The notes beneath the pieces are model-generated. The model was not told where the DNA came from and made no database searches. It saw only the letters and a program-made list of their open reading frames with translations. A stretch of 64,000 nucleotides of DNA from Plumapathes pennacea (Eukaryota > Cnidaria > Anthozoa > Antipatharia > Myriopathidae): the NCBI GenBank assembly GCA_964036295.1, contig OZ038466.1, positions 12,930,001-12,994,000 on the forward strand. Reading direction: 5' to 3'. Below are positions 45,451-56,843 of the stretch, one piece after another. The position numbers and the translations under genes were made by a program. The stretch's first letter is position 1, and each line of letters begins with the position of its first letter.

Positions 45451-45571
45451 GATCAGCTTTTATCCTGGCAAGCTAACAAATGCCAATTTTTTTTTCTTCC
45501 TAATGTGTGATATGACGAGAATTGCACGAAGGTTGCCAGGGGACTGTTTTGTGGCGGCCCATTCATTGATT

Positions 45572-45602
45572 TAAAAAAAAAACAAAAACAAAAACAAAAA
45601 CA

Positions 45603-45653
<51 letters not shown>

Positions 45654-45655
45654 CA
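45572..45655 (+). repeat. (AAAAAC)n / (AAAAC)n simple repeat
   Basis: A-rich repeat with about twelve C-interrupted units. The F/C-rich minus-strand frame over it is an artefact. Confidence 0.9.
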
Positions 45656-45780
45656 ACCACTGCGGCGTAGAATTAATCAAGTAGCTCATCCACCACGACC
45701 GGTTTGACACCCTCGTCATTATATGAAGTCAAACGCGCATGCGCATTTAGCGGACATATATATATATATATAATATTTAA

Positions 45781-45967
45781 GCAATATAACACGAGCTTCC
45801 ATGTCTATGTACTCTTATATAAACACGCAGGATGTTGGGAGAACACGAGAAAAAGTTCAAAATCACGAGCCGCTTCGGCGAGTGATTTTGAACTTTTTCG
45901 AGCGTTCTCACAACATCCCAAGTGTTTATATAAGAGTACATAGACATGGAAACGAGTGTCATATTGC
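45781..45967. repeat. Near-perfect 187-bp palindromic element
   Basis: The left arm GCAATATAACACGAGCTTCC runs through ATGTCTATGTACTC, TTATATAAACAC and AAAAAGTTCAAAATCAC. It meets a CGAGCCGCTTCGGCG centre and is mirrored to GAGTGTCATATTGC. Arms are about 88 bp with few mismatches. A half-copy (TTTCCATGTCTTTGTACT) is near 48470. Confidence 0.85.
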
Positions 45968-46460
45968 TTTTATAAAATAACGAAGCTTTTATTACCTGAA
46001 AGAACTTTATATTGAAAATGATCAAGTTCAAGATTCTCCCGAAAACCGTCAAAACGCACGCTCGTCCAATCGGAAAGTCTGTTTCACGGCACTTCGCTCA
46101 AGTCAGTCCATGAATGAAAACGGAACACCACTCCCGTTCACTTGAAAAACTTGACAGGCTGCTAAATGAAGATGAATTTCGCAAGAAATGTGTCGGATAT
46201 TAGTACCACTGTTTGTCAAGAATTCAAAAGAACCGGCGAGAATGTTTTGAGCCGTCAGGTTTCAACTTTCAGGACAACGGTGTCACTCGACGTAAACATG
46301 TCTGCACAACAACACTATTCTGCTGAAGAAGGTAGCTTGTATATTTGTTTGCTTTACTTGAGCATTACTTGAACTCTGCCGGACGACAGTCAACTCCATT
46401 GAATTGACTCAACAGCTTTTGTGCCACCGAGCCGACAGCCGAGACAGACTCATTAGCGAG

Positions 46461-46739
46461 GAAGGCACTGGAAGGGATAGATGAGAAGGCCCTTGTCCGA
46501 AGAGGACTGGGTAACACCGCCACCGATCGGTACCGATGATTCTCGGCAAATATTCGGTGAACAATATGGCGGATACGCACTTCTGTTGTTTTGAGAGAAA
46601 TATCCGTGTCGCCAGACTCTTATGGTTTCCGAGATGCACGAGGTCCCAAATACTTGCTTATTTAAGTCGACTCAATATTCAGTTACGTCTCAAAGAAAGA
46701 ACAGAAGACGGGAATTCCGAGTTATTCGGGAAAATAACG
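46461..46739 (+). repeat. Left arm of a 280-bp inverted repeat
   Basis: Matches 47852-48130 in reverse complement. Both arms encode the same translated frame (MILGKYSVNNMADTHFCC...). The spacer is about 1.1 kb. Confidence 0.85.
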
Positions 46740-47327
46740 AGTATTTCGTATTTACTGGAATGGAACCCCTGTTTCAGCTGTGTTGTATTGTTTTTTTTTT
46801 TTGTTGCTTTTTTTTTGTTTGTTTGTTTGTTTGTTTGTTTGTTTTTAATCAGAGTACCAAACAAAAACGTTAAACCAAAGGCTGTTTTACCGTGAGGGAC
46901 CTCTGATCTATCCCTTCCGGTGTTACGAAATATAAAGGGATAGACCAGAGGGACTACTTCCGGTAGCAGTTAAAGGTCTCTTCACTTCAGTGATCGAATG
47001 CAGACACTGTCGTGATAAGACACTGTTGTGTAGACAGATGAAGATCAACGCCAGGCACTAGAGCAAGGACATTTATTTTGAAGTAAAAATTATATCAGGC
47101 AATCATTATAGTGATTGCGAGAGTAAATTAAAAAAAAAAAAAAGAGTGTAGCTGTGCTGTAGGTTGGCTGCTTTGACAAAGTGGAGAAACTCCTTAGTTC
47201 TCTTATTGCTGACTTTCGGTCAGTCAACGAGACCATACACGCGAGAAACGCGCCAGAAACGCGCCAAATCCGACTTAGTTATTCAGTTGTGATTTCGTGA
47301 TTTTGTTTGGTGAATTCGCTGCGAGCT

Positions 47328-47460
47328 ATGCCTTTCCAGAGGATAAGCGACACCATCAGGTATGCTGCCGATACAGCAACTGCAGAGAAGATTCTACATG
47401 AACAGGAAGTGGAAAGAACCACACGATATGTCATGTATTATAACAATGGACTTCGCAAAG
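47328..47460 (+). CDS. Putative first coding exon of an unknown gene
   Basis: The ATG at 47328 opens MPFQRISDTIRYAADTATAE, continues KILHEQEVERTTRYVMYYNN, and reaches GLRK at a strong donor (AAAG|GTAAGTGG, exon end 47460, phase 1). The composition is protein-like, unlike nearby low-complexity frames. I do not recognise it. It lies between the arms of the 46461/48130 inverted repeat, so it may belong to a transposon or be a host exon trapped between two insertions. No second exon was found in the following 600 bp, which include an A-rich CAAAAA tract (47559-47642). Confidence 0.4.
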
Positions 47461-47851
47461 GTAAGTGGTAGCTTATTAGCCGGGAAAGCACGTTTGATAT
47501 AACATGGGAATGAAACAAGGAAAAGTCCAGTTCTTGAAATTGAAATATTTTCGTTGAAAAAAAAAAAAAAAACAAACAAAAAAACAAAAACAAAAAAAAA
47601 CAAAGAACAAAAAAAAAAAAACAAAAGCAAAAAAAAACAAAACGGTCTCATATTGTTTTATCTCCAAATTGGCTGTAAGGCAGTGAAATAGGGGACTTGT
47701 AGCGTTTGGAGTTCCAACTGGTCCAGCTTGTTCGGAGAAAAAATAAAGAAAAAATTGCCTAGATGACCATTTGGACATAAAAATCAACCGGCCAAATAGT
47801 TTCAGCCGAATGTATCAAACAATTGCATCTGAACTGGAAAGGTAATGATTA

Positions 47852-48130
47852 GTTATTTTCCCGAGTAACTCGGAATTCCCGTCTTCTGTTCTTTCTTTGA
47901 GACGTAACTGAACACTGAGTCGACTTAAATAAGCAAGTATTTGGGACCTCGTGCATCTCGGAAACCCAACAGAGTCTGGCGACACGGATATTTCTCTCAA
48001 AACAACAGAAGTGCGTATCCGCCATATTGTTCACCGAATATTTGCCGAGAATCATCGGTACCGATCGGTGGCGGTGTTACCCAGTCCTCCTCGGACAAGG
48101 GCCTTCTCATCTATCCCTTCCAGTGCCTTC
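47852..48130 (-). repeat. Right arm of the 280-bp inverted repeat
   Basis: Reverse complement of 46461-46739 with scattered differences, including TTATGGTTTCC against GTTGGGTTTCC. Confidence 0.85.
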
Positions 48131-48535
48131 CCATTAGCGAAGACTGTTTGTGCCTTCATCACCATAAACCTACAATTATTCGTGTGAAACTCCGGTGATC
48201 TAAGCTATCTATTTACTAGCTACGAGCCACAGGAGACGAAGGTATAAAGGTTAGAAACTTTAGAGAATGTTCTTTGACTGTGTAATTGTTGGTTTCCGAA
48301 TTAAATTTTATGCAATATTCGGACAACTTTTCTTCACGCTGCTTCACTAATTGCACATGACTTGCACATGGCTTCACTATTTGCTCTAATAGCCCACTGC
48401 AGTTTCTGTAACACATGAATCTTTGAAGTAGGGGACGACACGCAGTCTTTTTATTTCAGGATTCGTCATTTCCATGTCTTTGTACTTATTTATAAAATGG
48501 TTTTTTAACCAATCAGAGCGCGCGTAGTATCATAG

Positions 48536-48682
<147 letters not shown>

Positions 48683-48831
48683 AACTTAGTAATAGTTTTA
48701 TTATAGATTTAGGGTGACCAATCCAGAGGGAATTTATTAGAGAAAGTAAAGAGAAAATAAATAAAACGAAATAAAGGTAAGATGATATTGGCCTGGGACA
48801 AAAAATAAATAAATGTATAAAATAAAATAAA

Positions 48832-48835
<4 letters not shown>

Positions 48836-48896
<61 letters not shown>

Positions 48897-48934
48897 TTAA
48901 TAATAATAATATTAATAATAATAATAATAATAAT
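48836..48934. repeat. (AAT)n microsatellite
   Basis: About 32 AAT units with two ATT interruptions. Confidence 0.95.
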
Positions 48935-48939
48935 CGTCA

Positions 48940-50317
48940 CAAAGGCAAAAACAAATGGTTGTTACTAACGACCAGAAACTGGAAAAACATATGCACAGAC
49001 ATAAATGAAATAGTCTGTTATGTACGGCCTACATACTATAAGTCTTTCTGAGCGAAACTTTAGTTCGCTTTGTAATAAGCTGGTGACCAATACTATATAT
49101 ACTAAAAAGAAACGTGGCACTAGCACGCAAACCTGCACGACAATTTTCGATCGACTTAATGAAACCAAAACTGAAGGCCACAAGAAAAGTTAGTGCCAAC
49201 CGGAAGCCAAAGTTATTTGTAATTGATATTACAATGAAGCTGGAGGAAAGGCCAGTTTAGCAGTGCAAGGACTGCGTGACCAGGCCTGGCTAAACAGTTT
49301 GCTAAACCTGTTTCAACTAATTAAAAACCGTGGGAAATTATTCAAAATTGTCTTTCTACAGTCAATTTGAAGTGAAAGTTAAATTCGACAAACACCTTCA
49401 ATTTCTTTCTTCGTTTAGCATAAACAAGTACCGCTGTTTTAGTTTTATCACTGCAGTGGGTGGGGTTTATAATTGAAAATTACCAAGGTTTTGTTTTCAT
49501 ACTTTTATCGCATAATAGTTGTTAATGGGGGATTCTATTGTATATGAGTAGACATTTTGACTGCAAAAAGACTCATATCTATACATGGAAATGCAAATTT
49601 AAAATACATTGACACATTCATGCCAATCATTTGCACAAAGCCATCAAGACAACAAACAACGCATATCGTCAGTTTTATCAGCAGTCAAGAGCTAATTCGA
49701 GTGGTCCCCCATAAAGTCTTCTGCTCGATAATCTCGGCGTTGATAGGCTGTCATGTTCAGTCTCCTGTGCTGGAGTATTCGATGATGACAGATTAATAAT
49801 ACAGCAAAATTCAAAGTCACATTCCGGAGGATCCATATCATAAGTGGAGGCTTCACAGCAGCCAAAACAGTTGCTTTCAAATCGTGGCGTCGTGATACTG
49901 GACTCAACAGGGAATTGCCAAGGAGTTGGTAGGTAAACTTTAGTTGTTTCCTTGCTTACTCTGTTAGATAACTATAGCGTTGGTACGTGAACACACCACT
50001 ACGGCTTTAACTGAGCGCGTTGGATAAATGCCATGCAGAATGAATGATTGTAGTTTTTAGCCGCTACAATGGAACACTAATCCCTGAAGTGAGAACAAGA
50101 GACCAAATCCCTGAGAGATCCAGCGACGTCAAAACGTATCTGATTATGTGTGGTGTCGAACAATGATCACAGCTTACAGTTGAAGGTTTATTGACATGTG
50201 TTTAAACATTACATCGAAAATAAACATTAGGTCCCCGCGTTTCTATGGCCAAATGTTTTTCCAGGGATTCTGTCAGAGACAAAGTCCTCCCCAAGGCAAC
50301 TGTTTTAGCGATTTAAG
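48940..50317. other. Gene-free stretch
   Basis: No exon or element end recognised. The last 250 bp may be degraded 5' sequence of the LINE fragment that follows. Confidence 0.35.
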
Positions 50318-50652
50318 AAGTACGCTACCCCTGTCTGGGCTGCGCTACCTAAATATCTAAGCGATAGCATCGAGGCCGTGCAGCGACGGGCAATGCGCAT
50401 AATCTATGGCCCTGACTTGCCTTATGACGTACGTCTGAATCAAGCCAATATTTTACCTCTCTATCAAAGGAGAGAGCAAATCTGCTCAGAGTTTATCAAT
50501 AAGAACAGAGTTTCTGGTCCATTACGACCGTATCTGAAAGCAGGCCACCAGAGGTTCCTCGTGGCTACACAACCTCCGTTCTGGGAGCACAACAGATTGC
50601 TCATATGTTCCCAGGACGGAGAGAATCATTTTGTCTCTAATAGGTACCGGTA
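50318..50652 (+). pseudogene. LINE reverse transcriptase C-terminal relic
   Basis: Reads KYATPVWAALPKYLSDSIEA, then VQRRAMRIIYGPDLPYDV, then LNQANILPLYQRREQICSEF. The pattern VQ-RAMRIIYG and L-NLP-L-RREQLC is typical of the C-terminal end of non-LTR reverse transcriptases of the jockey/CR1-like groups. Only this 3' part is present and the catalytic YADD region is absent. The downstream TGTAATTAG...ACACTGTAAATTT looks like the element's 3' tail. Confidence 0.75.
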
Positions 50653-50859
50653 GCTATAGCGATCATAGCTGATATACATATCATTGCATGTAATTAGGGT
50701 AGGATAGCGTAAAAAGTAATGTAATTAGTTTTGATTATTAACACTGTAAATTTCCCGCAAATTCAGCTGTTGCTGCTATGGGCTTTTTTTTTTTTTCAAT
50801 TACAACTCTACCCTGGGCGCGCCAAATATTCATACAAATTTAATCGGCCACAACCCTTT

Positions 50860-51147
50860 ACAATTTGGGATGGGAGTGTGCCGCTCGGGACTTAAAACCC
50901 TTATCCTATTTCAGCCCAAAATTTGCGATTTTCGACCCTATTTTAGCCCAAAATTTGCAATTTTCGACCCTAATTCAGATCAAAATGTGCAATTTTCGAC
51001 CCTATTTCAGACCAAATATCAAAATCTCCGACCCTATTCCAGACCAAAGGCTCATTTCAGACTAAAATTCTGAAAAATGATACCCTTTGGGGCGGCACAT
51101 ACCTGAATGGCTCATATATGGGGGTACTCCCCCTCCCCCCCTTCCCC
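50860..51147 (-). mobile_element. CCCGGGG-family element, reverse orientation
   Basis: TCGGGACTTAAAACCCTTAT, tandem TTCGACCCTATTTCAG units, TGATACCCTTTGGGG and GGGGGTACTCCCCC near the right end mirror the element at 22136-22463. CACAAC occurs just outside both ends (about 50849 and 51147) as a possible decayed target duplication. The left terminus is degraded. Confidence 0.75.
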
Positions 51148-51492
51148 GGCACAACTTGTCTATATAAATTTATGGGCCTTAGCCTAAGGAGGGAGATTGG
51201 CTCTAAGAGAAGCGCTGGGGTTTAGACAGTCTTCAATAAATTCAATAGTCGACGTATTATTTAATGTTAAACAAATGATGGTTAAGTTTGAAAATGCAGC
51301 TTGAACAAAAGTTTGTTCAGCTAAATCGAAACCGTAGACACAAGGGCGCCACATCTAACTGCCTTGTTAATGATAGTTAATCCATTTACTATCAGCAATT
51401 TTAACTTTTCCTTTAAGTTAGATTGAAAGTGAAGCAGCTCGAAAAGGAAGGCCACTATAAGGTCTGACGCGCAAAACGAAAAGCTTATCACT

Positions 51493-51719
51493 ATAGGGTA
51501 TCGATTTTGAGCCTTTGGTCTGGAATAGGGTCTGAGATTTTAATATTTGGTCTGGAATAGGGTCTGAGATTTTGATATTTGGTCTGGAATAGGGTCTGAG
51601 ATTTTAATATTTGGTCTGAAATAGGGTCGAAAATCGCAAAGTTTGCTCTAAAATAGGGTAAGACTTTTCAGTCCCGGGCGCAGACTCCCAACCAAAATTT
51701 TGAGCAGTACCCCCCGGGG
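51493..51719 (+). mobile_element. CCCGGGG-family element, left-truncated
   Basis: Begins AGGGTATCG, has four TTTGGTCTGGAATAGGGTCT tandem units, and ends AAAATTTTGAGCAGTACC plus CCCCGGGG. The left terminal GGGTACTCCC is missing. Confidence 0.75.
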
Positions 51720-53113
51720 ACTGTAGTAACGATTTTTTTGCCAGCTGTCTCTGTACTGTTTAATTGGTTATTGACGGTTTAATATGCATGAGCATGAAAA
51801 ATGCACGCACTTGTTTAGAAGAGTGTCTTTTGTACAAGCAAAGAATATTCCACGGGTGATGCAAGTGGTTTTAGTTTGATTATATACAATGCTGCTAAAT
51901 GGTGTGAAGCTGTAGATACGACATATCGCTTTTCGGCGATATCAATAAAACCCATGACAGTCACTTTGGCTTCAAGTGTCCACGCGGGCTATAACAAAAT
52001 AATACTAACAGATATTGTACTTTTAAACATATTGACCCAGTAAGGTGTGATGTTGAAGGAATTATGGATACAAAATGGCTAAACAGTTGCAACAAAATCC
52101 TAAATCTGAGGAGATTAGATTGCTACACTCAAGGCACTCTTACTATTCAAGCTGCTTTGAGGCACAGAAAATGCAACCTCGCACTACTAAGAACACTACG
52201 TACCTTAAAAGAAAGGTTTCACTGAACAAGCTCGATGAAAACGTCCGTGTACTGCTGATCACAACCGCTCAACTCCCAACTTCAAAACGCTGCAGTTCGT
52301 CCTGAACGAAACTCAGAGTTAGGAAAGCCCAGGATTAAATATTGTGTACAAATGTCATATGTGTCGGATATTTTATTCACCGACTAGAATAAATCATCCG
52401 CTTTGCTTATTTATGCTAATCCCCCGGGCATTGTTGCATAAATTTTACTGCCAAAAAGCTTCTGCTTCCGCCTTTGAGGCTTTTTGAAGATGCCGAACAA
52501 CATCAAAACCTGAACAAACAAGGTGCGGGCTCGAAAAGATTGTTTGACTTTTTCATCCCTTCACGCGCGCATTATCAAAAAGAGACAGCTGGCAATGTGA
52601 TAGTAGACGTGTAGTTCAGCTGTAATTAGCTAGCTCAGTTATAAAGACCGGTAGAGTATATACCTTTAATTAACTTGTCACTTACCAAAACGTGCTTAAA
52701 CGTAAAACCATTATAAACTTGAAACAGGTAACAAAGATTACCAAACTAGTGATTTAAACGGCAATTTCTCGAGCACATAGCGGGTCCAAGGATTACCAAT
52801 GAAATTCGTGTTCAGCTGATTAACCTACTTCCTTATTTGATTTTAACCCCTCGGTTATTCGATTAGTGTCCCATTTGCCTTAGCTTAGACGGTTTCATAT
52901 GCTGACAGGAAGTTGTATAGTTTCATCGTAAATCAAAGTCCAATTTCCACATTTTGAAGTTAGCAAATTTCGATGGCCATCATCAGTATTGAATGTTTCA
53001 AACACGTCACATGTCGTGCAAGAGTAAAAATAGTAATTTCATTAAACATTTCACTGCCATGTTGCCTGTACAAATTGGGTGCGAATGAAGAAAGTGGAAG
53101 AGAGGATGAACTT
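51720..53113. other. Gene-free stretch
   Basis: A plus frame at 52075-52305 (MAKQLQQNPKSEEIRLLH...) lacks support from splice sites or family motifs. Nothing else is recognised. Confidence 0.35.
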
Positions 53114-53117
53114 TTAA

Positions 53118-53568
53118 AGTGCACATAAGCCCAAAAATGATATCTTCACAATCGATTCTACATAAAGTAAATAGTTGACTATTAGATTATTTCTGTGTTT
53201 CAACATTGCGCCTATAAGTTATAGAGGTTTATATTTCAAATATGGTAATGACGTGACGTCAAAGAAGTAATTCAATGTTATAGTTCTTTCTCTTCGTGAT
53301 TGGAACTGTTTCCAGATTCATACAAAGTATTTGGTAAAATCATTTACACAGAATTCAAATATAAAATGGACGTTGATAAAATGTCAATTATCTCTGCCAA
53401 CAAGATTTTGTATAAATTGTTCCTTCTTTGACGTCACGTCATTACCATATTCAAAGTATAAACCTTTATAACTCAGCAGCGTTAAAACGCAGACTTATTC
53501 TAATAGTCAACATATTTCCATCATGTAGATTCGATTGTAAAGATATCATTTTTGGGCTTATGTGCACT
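53118..53568. mobile_element. piggyBac-like MITE with TTAA target sites
   Basis: TTAA at 53114-53117 and 53569-53572 flanks ends AGTGCACATAAGCCC and GGGCTTATGTGCACT. The inverted repeats run for about 150 bp (including ATGGTAATGACGTGACGTCA mirrored), with about 160 bp of unique centre. 451 bp, non-coding. TTAA duplications are characteristic of piggyBac. Confidence 0.85.
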
Positions 53569-53574
53569 TTAATG

Positions 53575-54945
53575 TTTGTAGTATAATGTGGATGAAAGTC
53601 TTAAATCCTTTGTACTTGAAACGGTAAGCAACCACCAATGTAGCAGCCTACTGAATTAAGATACCACCGCCGTGAAATGACTGCCAAATTCAGTCAATTA
53701 GACAATCAGTAGATTATTAAACAAGAACGAATGAAAAACACTTTGGAGTGGCTCGTTAATCAAATGATTACGTATTGTGATTGTGTCGAGCAAAATGAGA
53801 ACCACAGGCGATTTCGATTACGATTGTTTTGCTAGCGTAACGCAGGCATTCACGAAAGATCATACAGTTTGATGATTGGCTTGCCGAGCTCTTGCCTGAG
53901 AATAAAACTGACCGAGACACGTCACAATGCCAGTTCTCGAAGAACATGTATGGACAGTGCTAGAGAATTGACCAAATTACACTCCTGCAAGACATCGCTT
54001 GCCATTTGGTCTACTAGAAATACGATAATTGCAGAAAACCCCCTCGCTCTGCCATTGATGGGACTTTTACTTTGGTACTCCCAACAAGAGTAGCCTTTGC
54101 TTTACCGAAATGTTGACTCAATCTTTTCTTCGAAGTCAAGTGCTACACGCAAAGGAAGGAGAAAAAGAATGGTGTGTGTTATACTTTTATGTAGCTGACA
54201 GTGTAATGCAAGAAGAAGTTTGCTTTCTATCGTAATAAAATAGTTTTCCTTCTATCTCTCAATAACATCTCCTTAATACATCCTTAAAGCCCCTTTCACA
54301 TAAATCGCATGAAATAACCTTTCTTGTGAACCAATCGTAACAATTACCAAGCAACCGTTTGAGTGAGTGAACTGCCTTATCAGCTTTTATCTGGGTAGAG
54401 TACAGTAGATGCAATGTTCGTTTTACCTTACTACACTGATCTGTGGCGCAAAAGATCGAAAGGAAAAATATACTGTTTACTGTCAGGAGATTTAAAACGT
54501 TAGTCAACAACAACAGTCTTCTTTGAGACTATCTAACTGGCGGACGATCACAACTAACTTACTGTTCACACTCCTGGGTTCAAACCTTTTGTTACTTGTA
54601 AAATAATTATGTTAATATCGGAATTTCAAAGCAATCAAACAGTTTCACGGGCGACAATTAACGACAATTTTTAACGATGAATTTAATAATTTTACAACTG
54701 ACATCTAACGACGACTTTACATACGATTTATATAAGTGGCAACTTTTAGCTGTTTTGACCGTTTTATTATCATTTACTTGTTCATTGATTCGGATTTACT
54801 ATCATGCCTGCTACTAAGTTGTCGTCTTTATTTATGACAATACGTTATTTGTTATGCCCCTGTCTTATAGATACGTTTAGGAAGGAATTAAGTAACATTA
54901 AAAGTGCAGCGTCTTAAATTGCTGCACTTCTGCACCTTGAAACTC
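53575..54945. other. Gene-free stretch downstream of GPCR copy 2
   Basis: No exon supported. AACGACAATTTTTAACG at about 54660 resembles the inner end of the 25345-26013 Harbinger-like element, probably a remnant. Confidence 0.4.
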
Positions 54946-56028
54946 CTAAACCCGAGTCACTTTAACACGAACTTCTCCCACAGATCGGTATCCAGCACTC
55001 CGGCAACTACTTTGTTGTCTCGCACTCGTTCCAACAATCCGGCTTGACGAAATCCTGAATGTGCTGGTAAGTTTGGAAAAACTAACAATCCCACTGCAGT
55101 TCATATAACGCTTAAACTCCTCACGGAAATTCTCGTGACAAATTGTGTACGCGACCGGGTTTGCGGCGCTGTTTGCGAAGAGCAAGATGTTCGTCACTGC
55201 CAGAACTTTCTGGAAATGAGGATATTCCTCACCACGACCAAAGTCCAGCCACATCCACATAATGTTATTCGGTAAGACGCACACTGCGAACAGCAGTGTC
55301 ACCACTATGAGCATGCGCACAACCTTGCGCGTCTCCTTCTGGTGCGCATGTCGAAGTGCAGTTTTTGCGCCTTTATCGATAATACTCTTGTGTAATTCCT
55401 GACCAATCCTTATGTATGCAAATGTTATGACCGTGAGCGGAAGCATATATTGAAATACGAACAGCATTGCGGTGTAGCTTCTTCTTATTCCGCGTTCTGG
55501 CCACAGCTCGCCGCAGCTTCCTGAAGCATCGAGGCGCAAAACCAGAGTCAAGGGAATTGTCAGCAGTGCCGAGAGCACCCAGACTAAAATAATGACCATA
55601 ACGGCATGCGTCTTGCTCATTTGTCGCTTCAATGGCCAAACTATCGCCCAGAAACGGTTCAGGCTGACGGCGGTGAGAGTGAAGATAGACGCGAACATGG
55701 ACGTGGTCTGGAGCGGGTAGAGAATCTTGCAAACGAAGTGTCCGTAAGGCCATTTGTAGTTGTTTTCCTGTACGGGAATGTCAAACGGGATGCAAATGCA
55801 CGTCACTGTAAGGTCCGCGATTGCCAAGTTTAAGATGTAATAGTTGGTAACAGTGCGCATGCGATGGCGTCGCACGACCACCACACACACTAGAGTGTTG
55901 CCTATGACGCTGACGAGAAATATAACCGAATACAGGATTAGTTTGATCGCTTTAAAAGTCGGGTGCTCTTCCGAGAGATAGCTCTGATCCAATTGAGAAG
56001 TGGAGGACTCGGAGCTATTGTTCATCAT
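54946..56028 (-). CDS. Class A GPCR, neuropeptide-receptor-like (copy 2)
   Basis: Intronless 360-aa receptor. The frame is open further upstream to 56349, but I chose the ATG at 56028 because MMNNSSESSTSQLDQ gives a normal glycosylated N-tail. Its body aligns with copy 1 almost without gaps from residue 24; the upstream 107 codons have no counterpart and look like 5' untranslated sequence. Hallmarks are GN (43-44), NLAIADL (67-73), the C100-C172 disulphide, NRF in place of DRY (124-126), VLP (251-253) with no toggle Trp, and NPVAY (290-294) with CHENFREEF after it. The C-tail is Ser/Arg-rich (SSSRIVGTSARQQSSCRS), offering phosphorylation sites. It is a paralogue of 41004-42107, 12.8 kb away and in the same orientation, so a local duplication. 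Peptide ligand unknown. Confidence 0.92.
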   Translation of the reverse strand: MMNNSSESSTSQLDQSYLSEEHPTFKAIKLILYSVIFLVSVIGNTLVCVVVVRRHRMRTVTNYYILNLAIADLTVTCICIPFDIPVQENNYKWPYGHFVCKILYPLQTTSMFASIFTLTAVSLNRFWAIVWPLKRQMSKTHAVMVIILVWVLSALLTIPLTLVLRLDASGSCGELWPERGIRRSYTAMLFVFQYMLPLTVITFAYIRIGQELHKSIIDKGAKTALRHAHQKETRKVVRMLIVVTLLFAVCVLPNNIMWMWLDFGRGEEYPHFQKVLAVTNILLFANSAANPVAYTICHENFREEFKRYMNCSGIVSFSKLTSTFRISSSRIVGTSARQQSSCRSAGYRSVGEVRVKVTRV

Positions 56029-56843
56029 ATTCAGACGGTTTGTGAGTCGATTGAGGCGAGACACAAGATAACCTCCAGCGAAATCCAAGATATTTTGACT
56101 TTTGACACTTTGAAAACAATTTCCAGCCGTTGTGCGTCGAACACTTTGTCTATGTTTGTCACAGTATGTGCCTTGCTCTTCCTGGTGCCGTACAATTAAA
56201 TTGAAATAAATGCACTGCTTTTTGAATCCTATTTCGAGGTTTTCACAGCCCGCTACGATTAAAACAAAAGAAGAATTAGTAACGCTAAATGAAAATCTAT
56301 TAGCATAATAGACAAGTCGGCATTTACAATATATAAAAACCCACAACATCCCTTAAAAAACATTTTTAAATTGTTAAAACATTTCACAGACAAAAGAATT
56401 TCAAATTGGCTCTGCGGAATCCTTTCATGTATGAGATGCCAAGAGCTCATTTGTAGTGTAGGGTCTCTGAAAATAGCTAGAAACATCAATAATTTGATTC
56501 TCGAACCTTCTTTAAAACATTCTTTAAAAGCAAATGCTTTCACAGCGTGTGGTCCATCAACAATCACTTCACTTTTCGACTGCTTTCCGTTAGGCGTCAA
56601 TGATTTTGCAAGTTTCACACAGCTATTTATGTCCAGTAACTGCGTTTAATGGGGTCAGTCATGAGCTGTGGCACGCGGTAGCTCAGCTCTCAAAAGTTTT
56701 GAGACCTGAGCTACCACTACCTGAAAACGTGAGGCCAACGTTCGAGCACAACAAAGTACAAATTACGCCACGTCGTTTGTCGCAAGTTGCATCAGGAGGA
56801 CTGCTCTTTGTTTCAAAATCATTGAAGACGGCAAGTTATACTA
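56029..56843. other. Upstream flank of GPCR copy 2
   Basis: Probable 5' untranslated region and promoter on the minus strand. The 56371-56649 plus frame and 56259-56618 minus frame overlap and neither is recognisable. Confidence 0.4.

Noticed and set aside
45453-45719. FCFCFCF-rich minus frame
   Set aside because: Artefact of the AAAAAC simple repeat.
54946-56349. 467-aa GPCR using the upstream start
   Set aside because: The first 107 codons have no counterpart in the paralogue and resemble untranslated sequence; the ATG at 56028 gives a normal N-tail.
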